DNA from: Anaerolinea sp.
GTDB taxonomy: Bacteria > Chloroflexota > Anaerolineae > Anaerolineales > Anaerolineaceae
Length of the DNA stretch: 37,011 nt
NCBI GenBank assembly: GCA_029975965.1
Contig: JARKOV010000008.1
Coordinates: forward strand, 1-37,011
Reading direction: 5' to 3'
This document shows positions 16,470 through 24,935 of the stretch, in pieces; the first letter of the stretch is position 1; every line of letters begins with the position of its first letter. A program made the position numbers and the translations under genes. Under the pieces are notes generated by a model. That model saw only the letters and a list, made by a program, of their open reading frames with translations. It ran no database searches and had not been told where the DNA came from.

Positions 16470-17075
16470 TTAGTTTTCAGGCACGTACACCGCGCCTAAC
16501 GCCAGACTCTGCCCCTCGTTCAGCATGATAAACAACGGGGTCGCGTCTTCTGTCGTCGATTGGGCCAGCGGCAACGAGTTGAAAAAATTGATCACGAGGA
16601 AGTAATTCCCCGGGGGGATATTGTCCAGGCGGAAATTTCCTTTTTCATCGGATAAACCAACAACGTCGCCGGAATTTGGATTTGGGCCAAGCAGTAAAGG
16701 TGGAACCTCATTTTTAAGGTCGCCAACCGCGGGCGTCAGGTAGAAGGCAACCCCTGGCAGAGCCGATCCGCTGTTCAGCAGAACGAGCGAACCACTGATG
16801 GCGGCTTTTCCTGGCTGAGGCACCGGTGCATCTTTGGGCGCATCAGGCACTAAGTCACTCTGCGGGGGCAAGTATCCCTCGGCAGGCGACGAACCGTTTT
16901 GTGGGGCAAAATAACCTGTTTCCGGGTTGCCTGTCTCCATCGCGGGAGTTGCGACGTTTCCCGTTTCATCCGCGCCGTTTGCATTGGGGATGGGCGTGTT
17001 CAACGTTTGAGAGGCGCATGAGACAAGCAGAAGGGCGAGTAAAATGGCGGTGATTGTAAAGACCCGTAGACGCAT
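16470..17075 (-). CDS. Putative surface lipoprotein with carboxypeptidase-regulatory-like domain
   Basis: 201 residues from ATG at 17075, chosen because MRLRVFTITAILLALLLVSC is a complete lipoprotein signal with lipobox LVSC (Cys20) and the start has an AGGA ribosome site; a frame 11 codons longer would bury the signal. A low-complexity spacer (about 21-95) with repeated ETGN, ETGY and PAEGYLPPQ phrases follows. The C-terminal ~105 residues resemble a transthyretin-like/CarboxypepD_reg fold (ISGSLVLLNSGSALPGV, SDEKGNFRLDNIPPGNYFL). Likely anchored at the outer face of the membrane. It lies downstream of the secreted repeat protein in the same direction. Confidence 0.75.
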   Translation of the reverse strand: MRLRVFTITAILLALLLVSCASQTLNTPIPNANGADETGNVATPAMETGNPETGYFAPQNGSSPAEGYLPPQSDLVPDAPKDAPVPQPGKAAISGSLVLLNSGSALPGVAFYLTPAVGDLKNEVPPLLLGPNPNSGDVVGLSDEKGNFRLDNIPPGNYFLVINFFNSLPLAQSTTEDATPLFIMLNEGQSLALGAVYVPEN

Positions 17076-17108
17076 GATTTCCTCGGTGTGAAGATGATGT
17101 ATTAGCAA

Positions 17109-17138
17109 ACCTGGGTTGGATAACTATCCAACCCAGGT
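17109..17138 (-). terminator. Hairpin after the secreted repeat protein gene, weak terminator
   Basis: Perfect 14-bp arms ACCTGGGTTGGATA / TATCCAACCCAGGT with a 2-base centre. It lies 28 bp after the stop of the - strand gene. On the - strand it is followed only by TTTGCT, a poor T tract, so termination may be partial and allow some read-through into the lipoprotein gene. Confidence 0.6.
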
Positions 17139-17165
17139 AATCTTACCAGAAGATCTGGCTTTTGT

Positions 17166-18635
17166 TTACTTGGTGAAACCGATGTGAGCCATCAACCAAT
17201 CACCGGCCAAGGGATTGATATTGGTGATCGCAATGTAAGACTGAATCGGCCGATTGGATGTGACTTTCAAGGTGCCGTACCAACCATTGGGCAGTGCGGT
17301 TTCGGCTTGAGCCCCTGAAACAAGACGGTGATTGCGAACCACGCTTCCGCCAGCAGCAATCGCAACACCAGGAATTACAACCGGGGTGGCACTACCACCG
17401 GCTGCAACGTAATCTGGTGAAGGAATGTAATTCAATGTGACGGTGGCGCCATTCACCTTATCCAGGTTGGCGATGGTCACTGACGTCGCCGCGCCGTTGG
17501 CCAAGCGTTTCATCACCAGCGGAACATACAGGGTGGTTTTGGTTGATGACGTAGGAATGCCCTCATAGGCGGCGGCATCCGACTTGCCGTTGGTGTAGCG
17601 CACCTGCGCGAATGCTACGATGTTTCCACCGCTGATCGATCGAACGGTGCATGCGCCAAGCCAATCAGCCGGGAAGTTGGTCGTGTCGACAACCGTATTG
17701 AAGTTGTAGGCGCCCTTATTGCTGACGGCACTCGTGCTGAGCACAGTAATGGTATCCGGTCCAGCAAAGCTCGGGTCTTTGGTGCATTTCAATTCAATGT
17801 CACCCACCCCGAGCGTACCGCCGCTCAGGTTCTGAATGGACACCGAGGTGCTTTGACCGTTGCTCAAGCGAGATGTCAACAACGGAATGGACCATTCACT
17901 GGTCTTCGTTTCGTCTGCAAATCCGCCGTAGCTCATCAGGCCGTGCGCGCCGACGAAGATATTGCCAACTGCGGTGACTTTTCCACCACCGCTCGCGGTG
18001 ACCACAGCCGAGCCTAGCCAGTTCGTTGAGATTCCGGCCTCATCCGCAAGATCGTAGTAGTAAGAGACACCTGCAGCAAGACCTGGAACATTCTTGACGA
18101 ATGTGGAGCCGTCATCTTTGGTCAGGGTGATGGTAACGTCGCGCGCAACCGTGTCGGTGTTCTGAACAATGACCTGGCTGTTCACTAAACCACTACCGCT
18201 GGATAGCTGGCGGAACAGTAACGGCAGGTAAACCAGATTGCTTCCAAGCGAAGCACCGTTGTAAGCGCCTAAGGTAGATACCTGCGGGCTGCGCGCTTGA
18301 ATTTGCACGACAGCGCCAAGAGGTTGATCGGAACTCACGACAACCGAGCCTTGTCCTGAACTCATCCCGCTGGCAGCATCGTATTGCCGCAAGATTTTTT
18401 GACCACCATCTGCTGGAACAGTAAAACTGGTGTAATCCGCGTTTGCTGTCCAGACTGACCCATCCGATTTCAGGTAATCAACCGATACGGTCGCAACGGA
18501 ATCGCCCAGGTTAACCAAAGTGAAATTGGTGCTGAGTGATTTGGTCGTCGATGCGGCAAGGGCTGATCCCCCTGAGGTGATGGCAATAACACCTACCACA
18601 ACGAAAATAGAGAAAATGAGCCTTAGGTATTTCAT
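17166..18635 (-). CDS. Secreted protein with four repeated beta-rich modules
   Basis: 489 residues with a Sec signal peptide (MKYLRLIFSIFVVVGVIAIT..., likely cut after ALA near 27). The mature part is about four copies of a ~110-120 residue module starting near 29, 133, 246 and 365. Later copies open with similar phrases (YLPLLFRQL, WSIPLLTSRL, YVPLVMKRL) and then run to (V/I)xVQNTD, VSIQNLS or VTIANLD, with a GW(Y/L)G(T/S) or DWLGA turn near the end of each. No enzyme motif is seen and there is one internal Cys pair. Modules of this kind are frequent in Anaerolineae cell-surface proteins; a structural or adhesive role is inferred. The ribosome site AAGGTGA is strong. Codon use is less GC-rich than in flanking housekeeping genes. 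Confidence 0.8.
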   Translation of the reverse strand: MKYLRLIFSIFVVVGVIAITSGGSALAASTTKSLSTNFTLVNLGDSVATVSVDYLKSDGSVWTANADYTSFTVPADGGQKILRQYDAASGMSSGQGSVVVSSDQPLGAVVQIQARSPQVSTLGAYNGASLGSNLVYLPLLFRQLSSGSGLVNSQVIVQNTDTVARDVTITLTKDDGSTFVKNVPGLAAGVSYYYDLADEAGISTNWLGSAVVTASGGGKVTAVGNIFVGAHGLMSYGGFADETKTSEWSIPLLTSRLSNGQSTSVSIQNLSGGTLGVGDIELKCTKDPSFAGPDTITVLSTSAVSNKGAYNFNTVVDTTNFPADWLGACTVRSISGGNIVAFAQVRYTNGKSDAAAYEGIPTSSTKTTLYVPLVMKRLANGAATSVTIANLDKVNGATVTLNYIPSPDYVAAGGSATPVVIPGVAIAAGGSVVRNHRLVSGAQAETALPNGWYGTLKVTSNRPIQSYIAITNINPLAGDWLMAHIGFTK

Positions 18636-18703
18636 AATTCACCTTTCCCTTGAACGGATTTCATTATTACTTTAATACCTAAAAGAAAATACCGCAATAA
18701 CCC

Positions 18704-19621
18704 TTATGGATTATTCCGGAGTAATAATCGATTGATCACCATACCTGTCCCAAGCCAAGCCAATTCTGCCAGCGAAATCCATAGCCGGCTCAAGATGGCT
18801 ACGATCACAGCAGTTTGCGCATCGACATTGAGCGTGGTGGTCAACAGGAAGGTCAGGACACCTTCGCGAAAACCGAAACCGGCAGGAACGAAAATGATAA
18901 TAAATCCAACCACCCATGCGATGACATAATCTTTAATGGCGACCAACGAAATTTGCAGGGGATCTGGTTGAACCATCATGGGGTTGATCGATCGCAAGAT
19001 AAAAAAGACCACCATCCCCAAGATTGCCCATTGCAGGAAAAAAGAGACTACCCCTCCGGTCCAGCAGGACAGGGTTATCGGTTGGCCGTTAGGAAAACTC
19101 GTAAATTTCTGGAGAGGTGTCTTTCCACCGTATCGAAAAATTAACCAGATTGCCAAAACTAAAGTTACGCTGGTTCCCAACCACAAGAAGAGGGAGATGC
19201 TCTTACCAAGGGGCAGCCCAATCCAAATGACAGCTGAAACCAGAGCAACCAATATCTCTAAAATGGACACCAGGCCTGTCGCCCGGTAGGGTATTTTGTG
19301 CTTTTGAAATAACCATTCGCCCCGGCTGATGAATCCCCAAACTGATCCTGGGATATAACGAGGTAGAAAGGACAGTGTGAACCCCTCGACAAATGAAACA
19401 AACTTGAGGGAATATCCGCCTCCGCTCATGAGTATTTTCCACGTCACGATCTGGAGCGGTGTAGATAGCAATACCAAGCCAAACGCTACCAGAAGATAGA
19501 TTGGCGCGAGAATGGTGAAACCATTTTTTATGGTCTCCAATATTGCTTTGACAATTTGATAAAGAAAAAGCCCTCCACCCAGGAGGAGACCGATTTTATA
19601 GAGAACACTCCGCTTGTTCAC
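18704..19621 (-). CDS. Flippase-like integral membrane protein (LPG synthase TM / UPF0104 family)
   Basis: 305 residues and almost entirely membrane: about eight TM helices, such as IGLLLGGGLFLYQIV, IYLLVAFGLVLLSTPLQIV, GLVSILEILVALVSAVIWIGLPL and DYVIAWVVGFIIIFVPAGFGFREGVL. The conserved family phrases RYIPGSVWGF and PAGFGFREG are recognisable. Members lacking the lysyltransferase domain often sit in glycan clusters and are proposed to help move lipid-linked sugars; that role here is inferred. It is the last gene of the glycan operon, 18 bp after a methyltransferase. AT-rich relative to the chromosome. Confidence 0.82.
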   Translation of the reverse strand: MNKRSVLYKIGLLLGGGLFLYQIVKAILETIKNGFTILAPIYLLVAFGLVLLSTPLQIVTWKILMSGGGYSLKFVSFVEGFTLSFLPRYIPGSVWGFISRGEWLFQKHKIPYRATGLVSILEILVALVSAVIWIGLPLGKSISLFLWLGTSVTLVLAIWLIFRYGGKTPLQKFTSFPNGQPITLSCWTGGVVSFFLQWAILGMVVFFILRSINPMMVQPDPLQISLVAIKDYVIAWVVGFIIIFVPAGFGFREGVLTFLLTTTLNVDAQTAVIVAILSRLWISLAELAWLGTGMVINRLLLRNNP

Positions 19622-19639
19622 GTGAGGTTGTTGGTGTCC

Positions 19640-20356
19640 TTATTTGGTAATAGGTGAAGCAAGCACGAAATATCGTTCTCCGGCAAACGGCAGGTTGAGA
19701 AAATACAGATAGTACAAGAATCCGAATAAGAAACGTTTCATCGCGGTCATTGGTTTACTCGTTCCGCCCGGATCCGATTTCTGGGTCAACCTGCGCACGA
19801 TATTATAAAAGGGAGTTCCCCATTGGATTTTTTGCACAATGCGAAATCCGGCATCGCCAATTTTTTGATCGACCTCTTGGCGTGAATATCCGTGAACATG
19901 GCCTAAAAGGATTTTTTCCTGCGGGAATAATGGGCCAAGTGGAACAGCTAATAACAGATACTTAGATGTCATCCGTTGGAGATGCTTCAACGCAGTAAGA
20001 TCGTCAGGGATGTGTTCCAACACATCGATGCAAAGAACAAGATCAAACGGGTCGTCAAGAAAGCCCAGCGATAAATCCAATTGGAAAATCTCCACGTCAG
20101 GATTTCTACTTTTCGTCATTTCAACAGCCACACTTGAAAATTCTGTTCCAGCTAACCTGACTCCGGGATAGTCCTTTCTTAGCTGCGATAAAACCAAACC
20201 ATCTCCGCACCCAACATCCAACACTGATTCAAAATGAACGGTTCGTAAAAGACTCTGGATCAGCCTACGGGTATGCCTGGCAGTTGGAGCTGCTTCTTTG
20301 ATCAGCTCCCATTTTTCCCAGGTGTCATTATAGAAATCTGGAGTGGATTGGGTCAT
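19640..20356 (-). CDS. SAM-dependent methyltransferase (class I)
   Basis: 238 residues with a Rossmann methyltransferase core: motif I VLDVGCGDGLVLSQL, acidic residue at the end of strand 2 (LAGTEFS), then DLVLCIDVLEHIPDD for motif IV/post-II. The C-terminal ~60 residues contain a hydrophobic stretch (FLFGFLYYLYFLNLP) that may contact the membrane. The substrate cannot be told from sequence; location in a glycosyltransferase operon suggests a glycan or lipid-linked sugar. It follows the next methyltransferase by 10 bp. Confidence 0.88.
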   Translation of the reverse strand: MTQSTPDFYNDTWEKWELIKEAAPTARHTRRLIQSLLRTVHFESVLDVGCGDGLVLSQLRKDYPGVRLAGTEFSSVAVEMTKSRNPDVEIFQLDLSLGFLDDPFDLVLCIDVLEHIPDDLTALKHLQRMTSKYLLLAVPLGPLFPQEKILLGHVHGYSRQEVDQKIGDAGFRIVQKIQWGTPFYNIVRRLTQKSDPGGTSKPMTAMKRFLFGFLYYLYFLNLPFAGERYFVLASPITK

Positions 20357-20366
20357 TTGATAAATC

Positions 20367-21116
20367 TCAATCCGTTTTTTTCGCGATCATGAATTTCATA
20401 CCTGAAAGAAAATTCCACCCCAAATTCCTTAATCTGCGGTCCATTTGATAAAAAAATTCACCCAATTTAAACCGGTTAATGAATCGGGGACCGATGAAAG
20501 GGATATACGTTCGGTTGAGAAAGTAATATATCGGCAGCATATCTAAAATTTTAATGCTGGTATTTTCGAAAATATTTCGATAAGCAGCAATTGGACGCAT
20601 CCGGACATGTTTCGGCTCGATTAATCGGGTGGGCCTAAACTGGTCACAGACAATGATATATCCCCCTGGGGATAATAAACTGACCATGTTCATTAGCGCC
20701 CGGTTAAATTTTTCGTCAGACACGATATGGTACATGACGCTGATCGCTGTGACTATATTGAATGTGCCGTCTATAGGTAGAGCAGGTGAAGCGATATCTG
20801 CATGAAAAAATGTCTTGTCTGGAAACTGGTTTCTTAAGTGCTCTATGCTTGCTTTGGTGATATCTACTCCAACAATCGGGTTGCAGCCTTTGTTGGAAAA
20901 GTAGTTAATGAAAACGCCTCCACCGCTTCCTACATCAAGTAAGGATTTTCCATTTAAATTTATCTGTCGTTTCTCAAGGATCAAATCGAGTGTGTCAAAC
21001 TGAGAGCGATACAGCCAACGATTGTAATTCAAGTCAAACGCTCGATGCCCGGTACCCCGCAGGCTTAAATCGTTTGAAAGACGAGTCTCCCAAAATTTCT
21101 CAGTATCCAGTGTCAT
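20367..21116 (-). CDS. SAM-dependent methyltransferase (class I)
   Basis: 249 residues. Motif I LLDVGSGGGVFINYF, acidic partner in VGVDITKASIEHL, motif II region FFHADIASPALP and NIVTAISVMYHI are all present. The C-terminal part is basic and aromatic (YYFLNRTYIPFIGPRFINRF). It overlaps the upstream methyltransferase gene by 4 bp, so translation is coupled. Substrate unknown; context suggests surface glycan modification. One of the AT-richest genes in the window. Confidence 0.88.
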   Translation of the reverse strand: MTLDTEKFWETRLSNDLSLRGTGHRAFDLNYNRWLYRSQFDTLDLILEKRQINLNGKSLLDVGSGGGVFINYFSNKGCNPIVGVDITKASIEHLRNQFPDKTFFHADIASPALPIDGTFNIVTAISVMYHIVSDEKFNRALMNMVSLLSPGGYIIVCDQFRPTRLIEPKHVRMRPIAAYRNIFENTSIKILDMLPIYYFLNRTYIPFIGPRFINRFKLGEFFYQMDRRLRNLGWNFLSGMKFMIAKKTD

Positions 21117-21844
21117 TCTTTCCTCGAATTTTTGATCTCTTTTAATGCAATCGCGCTGTAACCCATAGGGAATAACCGGTCAAATTTGAGCCAACGATCG
21201 AGATAAAAAGCGGGAATGGTGTTTATCAAAGCATTTAATATGAAGGCGAAGTGTTTGATTCCTGGAATGCTCCAAACAACGGAATAAATGAATAGCGCTA
21301 CCTGGTGACCCAGGAAGCAAAGCAATCCGCCTCGTTCGTAAATAGCCTGAACCGAGAAGCCCGATTTCTTAAGCATATAGTCAAGCCCGTAGCGGGTAAA
21401 CCGGTAGTAATCGTTGGGCATCTCATGGAGCCGGCTCAAGTGGGGGACGGACAGGACCAAGCTGCCGCCGGGTTTTAAAATGCGAAACGCCTCGTTCAGA
21501 GCTTGCTGGGGCTGGGGGATATGCTCGAGCACCTCGAGACACATCGCTGAGTCGTATGTGTTATCAGGAATTTGCGCCATGGATTGAATATCACCGATAA
21601 AATCTACATTGGCTGCCCGAGGGATGTAGTCCAGCGAGTGATATGTCTCCACGCCGGGTTCGACATCCCGCCTGTACGGCATATCACCACAGCCAAGGTC
21701 GATAAACATTCCTCTCGCATTTTGGACGACCAGCGGGAGGGTTACCTTGTACTGGGAATAGTAGGCAGGGCTGATGAACCGCCGCCACGGCGAATTTAAC
21801 AGCTCCAGGTCAAGATTTCGCCGGTTATTTCTTAGCCAGTTCAT
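21113..21844 (-). CDS. SAM-dependent methyltransferase (class I, Methyltransf_11-like)
   Basis: 243 residues. Motif I FIDLGCGDMPYRRDV, then YHSLDYIP, SAMCLEVLEHIPQPQQAL and the typical FRILKPGGSLVLSVP segment. The following PHLSRLHEMPNDYYRFTRYGL resembles methyltransferases that act on polysaccharide precursors, and a hydrophobic C-terminal half may sit at the membrane. Its start overlaps the end of the GT4 gene by 20 bp, indicating tight coupling. The exact acceptor is not predictable. Confidence 0.88.
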   Translation of the reverse strand: MNWLRNNRRNLDLELLNSPWRRFISPAYYSQYKVTLPLVVQNARGMFIDLGCGDMPYRRDVEPGVETYHSLDYIPRAANVDFIGDIQSMAQIPDNTYDSAMCLEVLEHIPQPQQALNEAFRILKPGGSLVLSVPHLSRLHEMPNDYYRFTRYGLDYMLKKSGFSVQAIYERGGLLCFLGHQVALFIYSVVWSIPGIKHFAFILNALINTIPAFYLDRWLKFDRLFPMGYSAIALKEIKNSRKE

Positions 21845-23051
21845 TTACAGCCAGCTCGAACAGATTTTGGAGATGAAGTCCAACATTTCTCCAATTGAAT
21901 TGATCCAGTACCGAGCGACGCGCTTCAGCGGCGAGCCGCTGTCGCTGCGATGGATGGTTGATTAAAAAGCGAATCTTGTTGGCCAGGTCTTTTTCATCGC
22001 CCGGCGCGACGATTAAGCCATTTTGATCATGTTGAACGACTAATTCTACACCACCGATTGAACTTGCGACCACGGCTGTTTCGCTTGACATGGCTTCTAA
22101 AAGAACGGTCGGCAGACCGTCCACGTTGCCGTGGGCATCTTTAACCGAAGGCAACACGAAAATATCGCTCGCCGCCAGAAACGCAGGAACCTGATCCCAT
22201 GCCACCCTTCCCAATAGCCGGATATGCTCCTGGAGCCGGTGTTGGTCGATCATCTGGTCCAACCGGCTGCGCAGGGGGCCGTCGCCTCCGATAAGCAACA
22301 GCGCTGTGGGGCAATCCTGGCTAATTTCCCTCCAGGCATTGATTAAGTGGCCAAAGCCCTTTTTATCCACCAGCCTGCCCAATGCCGTGACCAGGATCTC
22401 TTTTTCGCCGAGCAATTCGGCCCGTAAAGTCTCTCCCTTTTCCGGCGTAAAGATCGTCGCATCCGCTCCCCAGGCCAAAAGCCCTGTCTTTTGTGGATCC
22501 GCTCCTAGCTGCAGCGCGCCATCCCTCAATTCGGCACTACAGGCAGTGATGGAGGAAGCTCTCTTCAGCACCTTTCCGGCCACCCACCCGAACACAGGGT
22601 TTTTCCTGGCAATGAAAATATCCGAACCGTGCAGGCTGACCACGTAGGGGATTTTCCGGAACATGGATACCAACATGGCGACAGGACCGTTTGGGAGCAC
22701 CCAGTTGGCGTGGATCACCTCGATTTTGTGCGACTTCGTCACTTTCATCAGGGCGATAAAAGCCGACAATAAAAATAATGGAAGCAAGAGGAAGGTGAAC
22801 GGCCGCAAAGCCACGTCGGACTTGAGCGACCGTGCATGGCCCATGATGTGCCAACGATCGGGATAAATGTACTTAAAGCGGATGACCTCGACGGTTTTAT
22901 CCTGAGATGGCTGCACTTCAGAGTCGTAAGGAGCCACCACGAACACCTTATTCCCTAACTCGTGCAAGCTTTTTGCAATGGATTGGATAAAAGGGGCTGT
23001 CCCATCTCCGGGAAATCTTGGGTATGAACTTGCGAGGATCAGGATGTTCAT
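21825..23051 (-). CDS. GT4-family glycosyltransferase
   Basis: Retaining glycosyltransferase of the GT-B fold, transferring a sugar from a nucleotide donor to a growing glycan at the cytoplasmic membrane face. 408 residues from ATG at 23051 (MNILILASSYPRFPGDGTAPF); GGAGG lies 9 bp upstream, whereas a longer frame from 23093 starts deep inside the preceding gene. N-terminal domain glycine/serine loop and VVSLHGSDIF are present. The C-terminal donor domain has VTALGRLVDKKG, LLIGGDGPLRSRL, and the E-x7-E region LEAMSSETAVVASSIGGVELV. Sugar and linkage unknown. It overlaps the downstream methyltransferase by 20 bp. Confidence 0.92.
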   Translation of the reverse strand: MNILILASSYPRFPGDGTAPFIQSIAKSLHELGNKVFVVAPYDSEVQPSQDKTVEVIRFKYIYPDRWHIMGHARSLKSDVALRPFTFLLLPLFLLSAFIALMKVTKSHKIEVIHANWVLPNGPVAMLVSMFRKIPYVVSLHGSDIFIARKNPVFGWVAGKVLKRASSITACSAELRDGALQLGADPQKTGLLAWGADATIFTPEKGETLRAELLGEKEILVTALGRLVDKKGFGHLINAWREISQDCPTALLLIGGDGPLRSRLDQMIDQHRLQEHIRLLGRVAWDQVPAFLAASDIFVLPSVKDAHGNVDGLPTVLLEAMSSETAVVASSIGGVELVVQHDQNGLIVAPGDEKDLANKIRFLINHPSQRQRLAAEARRSVLDQFNWRNVGLHLQNLFELAVNELAKK

Positions 23052-23052
23052 T

Positions 23053-23841
23053 TCACCCATCCTCCCCGGGATATTCCAGGAGATACTGAACATGCCAGGT
23101 TAATACCTCACCCATAACTGGCACGCCGGAAAGATCAAAAGGAAGCCAGCGTGTTGAACGATTGCGGATTCGGAATCGGCTCTTCTTGAGCAATCGGTTG
23201 GCGCGACGGATGGTTAGCTTATATAAACCCCAACTGCCGAATGCTTCGGCATGTTTGCTGCTGCGATCTAAAATCTTGCCAAACCATTTTCTTTGAAATA
23301 GACGGTCTCTAAAATAGGCCAGCTCGCTCGATACCTTCTCACCGAGATAATGAAACGGAGCAAACTGATGACCGCCCGTCAGAGAATAAAACGGGGGAAA
23401 ACTCAGGTAAACAAAGCCACCGGGCTTGACGACTCGTTCCAGCTCGGAAATTAAAAGTTCAGGACGTTCGATATGCTCAATCAAACTTGCGCACAGGATG
23501 ATATCGAACTGGCTTGATGCAAAAGGTTGGTTGAGGGCGTTGCTACGAAGAAACTTCAACGAGGTGTCTACCGGTAGGCTGTCAAGATCCAATGCGGTGA
23601 CATCAGCACCGTACTTCCTGAGCAGGATGGAGTATCCGCCCAGACCGCAGGCGAGGTCAAGTAATCGTTTGCCCTTAATTTCTACACGCTGTTCGATGAA
23701 ATAATTGACCAATAATTGGGCCTGCCGCTCCTGGAAAGCGGCGTAGTGCGAATGGCTTAAACTGCGCCGGCTGGCGACTCGCAAAAGAGCGAAAAACTCT
23801 CGATACTTGCGGATACTTGCCGATAACGAAGCCAACGCCAT
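23053..23841 (-). CDS. SAM-dependent methyltransferase (class I)
   Basis: 262 residues. Motif I LLDLACGLGGYSILL, acidic strand-2 end VTALDLDSLP, then FDIILCASLIEHIERPELL and ERVVKPGGFVYLSFPPFYS. The region after this (GGHQFAPFHYLGEKV) recalls methyltransferases found beside glycosyltransferases. It starts in a one-base TAATG overlap with the GT2 gene and is the first AT-rich gene of the operon. Fourth methyltransferase of the cluster; acceptor unknown. Confidence 0.88.
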   Translation of the reverse strand: MALASLSASIRKYREFFALLRVASRRSLSHSHYAAFQERQAQLLVNYFIEQRVEIKGKRLLDLACGLGGYSILLRKYGADVTALDLDSLPVDTSLKFLRSNALNQPFASSQFDIILCASLIEHIERPELLISELERVVKPGGFVYLSFPPFYSLTGGHQFAPFHYLGEKVSSELAYFRDRLFQRKWFGKILDRSSKHAEAFGSWGLYKLTIRRANRLLKKSRFRIRNRSTRWLPFDLSGVPVMGEVLTWHVQYLLEYPGEDG

Positions 23842-24782
23842 TACTGTTTTAACTCTTCATTGCGGACCCTATACAGCACCTCTTCGATCATCTTGCGGTT
23901 GAACGCGATCAGGTCGGCGACGAGGCCAATCATCAGCGTCTGGAAGCCGACGATGGAGAGCACCGCGGCGAGGATGAGCGACTGGAGCTGGTTGACTTCC
24001 AATCCCAGCACGTAGCGCATGATGACGAAGCGCGCGCCGATGGCGACGCCGCCCAGGATGAGCAGCCCGCCGATGACGCTGAAGACGCGCAGGGGCCGGT
24101 ACATGGAGTAGGAGCGCAGGATGGTGACGGTGGAGTTGCGCAGGTAAGAGCCGAGTGAGCGGATGAGGCGCGAGGGCCGCGTGGGCGGGTTGGTGCGCAC
24201 CGGCACCGAGGCGACCGTGATGCGGCTGTTGCCGGCCTGGATGAGCGTCTCGAGGGTGTAGGAATAGTCGCTCAACACCAGGGTGCGCAGGGCGGCTTCG
24301 CGGGTGAGAGCGCGGAACCCGCTGGTGGCGTCGGGAATATCGACGCCGGCGGCGCGCGAGACCACCCCGCTGCCCCAAACCTGCAGCCGCCGCTTGACGG
24401 GGGCAAAATGCTCCAGTTGGGCCACGCCGCGGTCGCCCACGACCAGCTCGGCCTGGCCCGCCAGCAGCGGGGCGAGCAGCGCCGGGATGTCGGCGGCCTG
24501 GTACTGGTTGTCGGCGTCGGTGTTGACGATGACGTCCGCGCCGAGGCGCAAGCAGGCATCCAGCCCGGCGGCGAAGGCGCGCGCCAGCCCCTTGTGGGTC
24601 AGGCGCAGCACGTGGTCGGCTCCGGCCTCCTGGGCGGCCTGGACGGTGGCGTCCTGGCTGCCGTCATCGATCACCAGCACCTCCACCTCGTCCACGCCTT
24701 CGATCTGGCGTGGAAGCTGGCGGATGGTGTCGCCGATCACGTCGGCTTCGTTGTAGCAGGGGATCTGGATGATCAGTTTCAT
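23841..24782 (-). CDS. GT2-family glycosyltransferase, polyprenyl-phosphate sugar synthase-like, membrane anchored
   Basis: Likely transfers a sugar to a polyprenyl phosphate at the cytoplasmic membrane, making a lipid-linked donor. 313 residues. The GT-A domain has [14 protein letters not shown] at the N-terminus, [14 protein letters not shown], the DxD-type [10 protein letters not shown], and [12 protein letters not shown]. Two TM helices follow (about 232-255 and 266-290: [19 protein letters not shown] and [20 protein letters not shown]), the arrangement of DPM1/ArnC-like enzymes. First gene of the glycan operon with its own -10 element upstream. Unlike the following genes it has the high GC of the chromosome. 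Confidence 0.92.
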   Translation of the reverse strand: MKLIIQIPCYNEADVIGDTIRQLPRQIEGVDEVEVLVIDDGSQDATVQAAQEAGADHVLRLTHKGLARAFAAGLDACLRLGADVIVNTDADNQYQAADIPALLAPLLAGQAELVVGDRGVAQLEHFAPVKRRLQVWGSGVVSRAAGVDIPDATSGFRALTREAALRTLVLSDYSYTLETLIQAGNSRITVASVPVRTNPPTRPSRLIRSLGSYLRNSTVTILRSYSMYRPLRVFSVIGGLLILGGVAIGARFVIMRYVLGLEVNQLQSLILAAVLSIVGFQTLMIGLVADLIAFNRKMIEEVLYRVRNEELKQ

Positions 24783-24815
24783 GCCGGTTTCGGGGAGGAG
24801 GATGCGCTGGCAGAA

Positions 24816-24824
24816 AGTATACCA
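24816..24824 (-). promoter_or_regulatory. Extended -10 promoter of the glycan operon
   Basis: On the - strand the sequence reads TGGTATACT, a TGn extended -10 followed by a five-of-six -10 hexamer, 33 bp before the GT2 start codon. No clear -35 is needed for this class. It is back to back with the sodN promoter. Confidence 0.5.
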
Positions 24825-24856
24825 TAGGCGCCCTTCCCCGAGACCCTCCTTAAAAC

Positions 24857-24885
24857 TTGACTCGCGTCTTGCAAGATACTATCAT
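24857..24885 (+). promoter_or_regulatory. sodN promoter
   Basis: -35 TTGACT (24857-24862) and -10 TATCAT (24880-24885), 17 bp apart; each matches the sigma-70 consensus at five of six positions. A leader of about 45 bases with a GGGAGG ribosome site follows. Ni-SOD genes are often controlled by nickel-responsive Nur in actinobacteria; no such operator can be recognised here. Confidence 0.65.
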
Positions 24886-24935
24886 CAAAGCAGACGAACC
24901 CGTACCCAGACTCACCATTCGAAAGGGAGGTTGTT

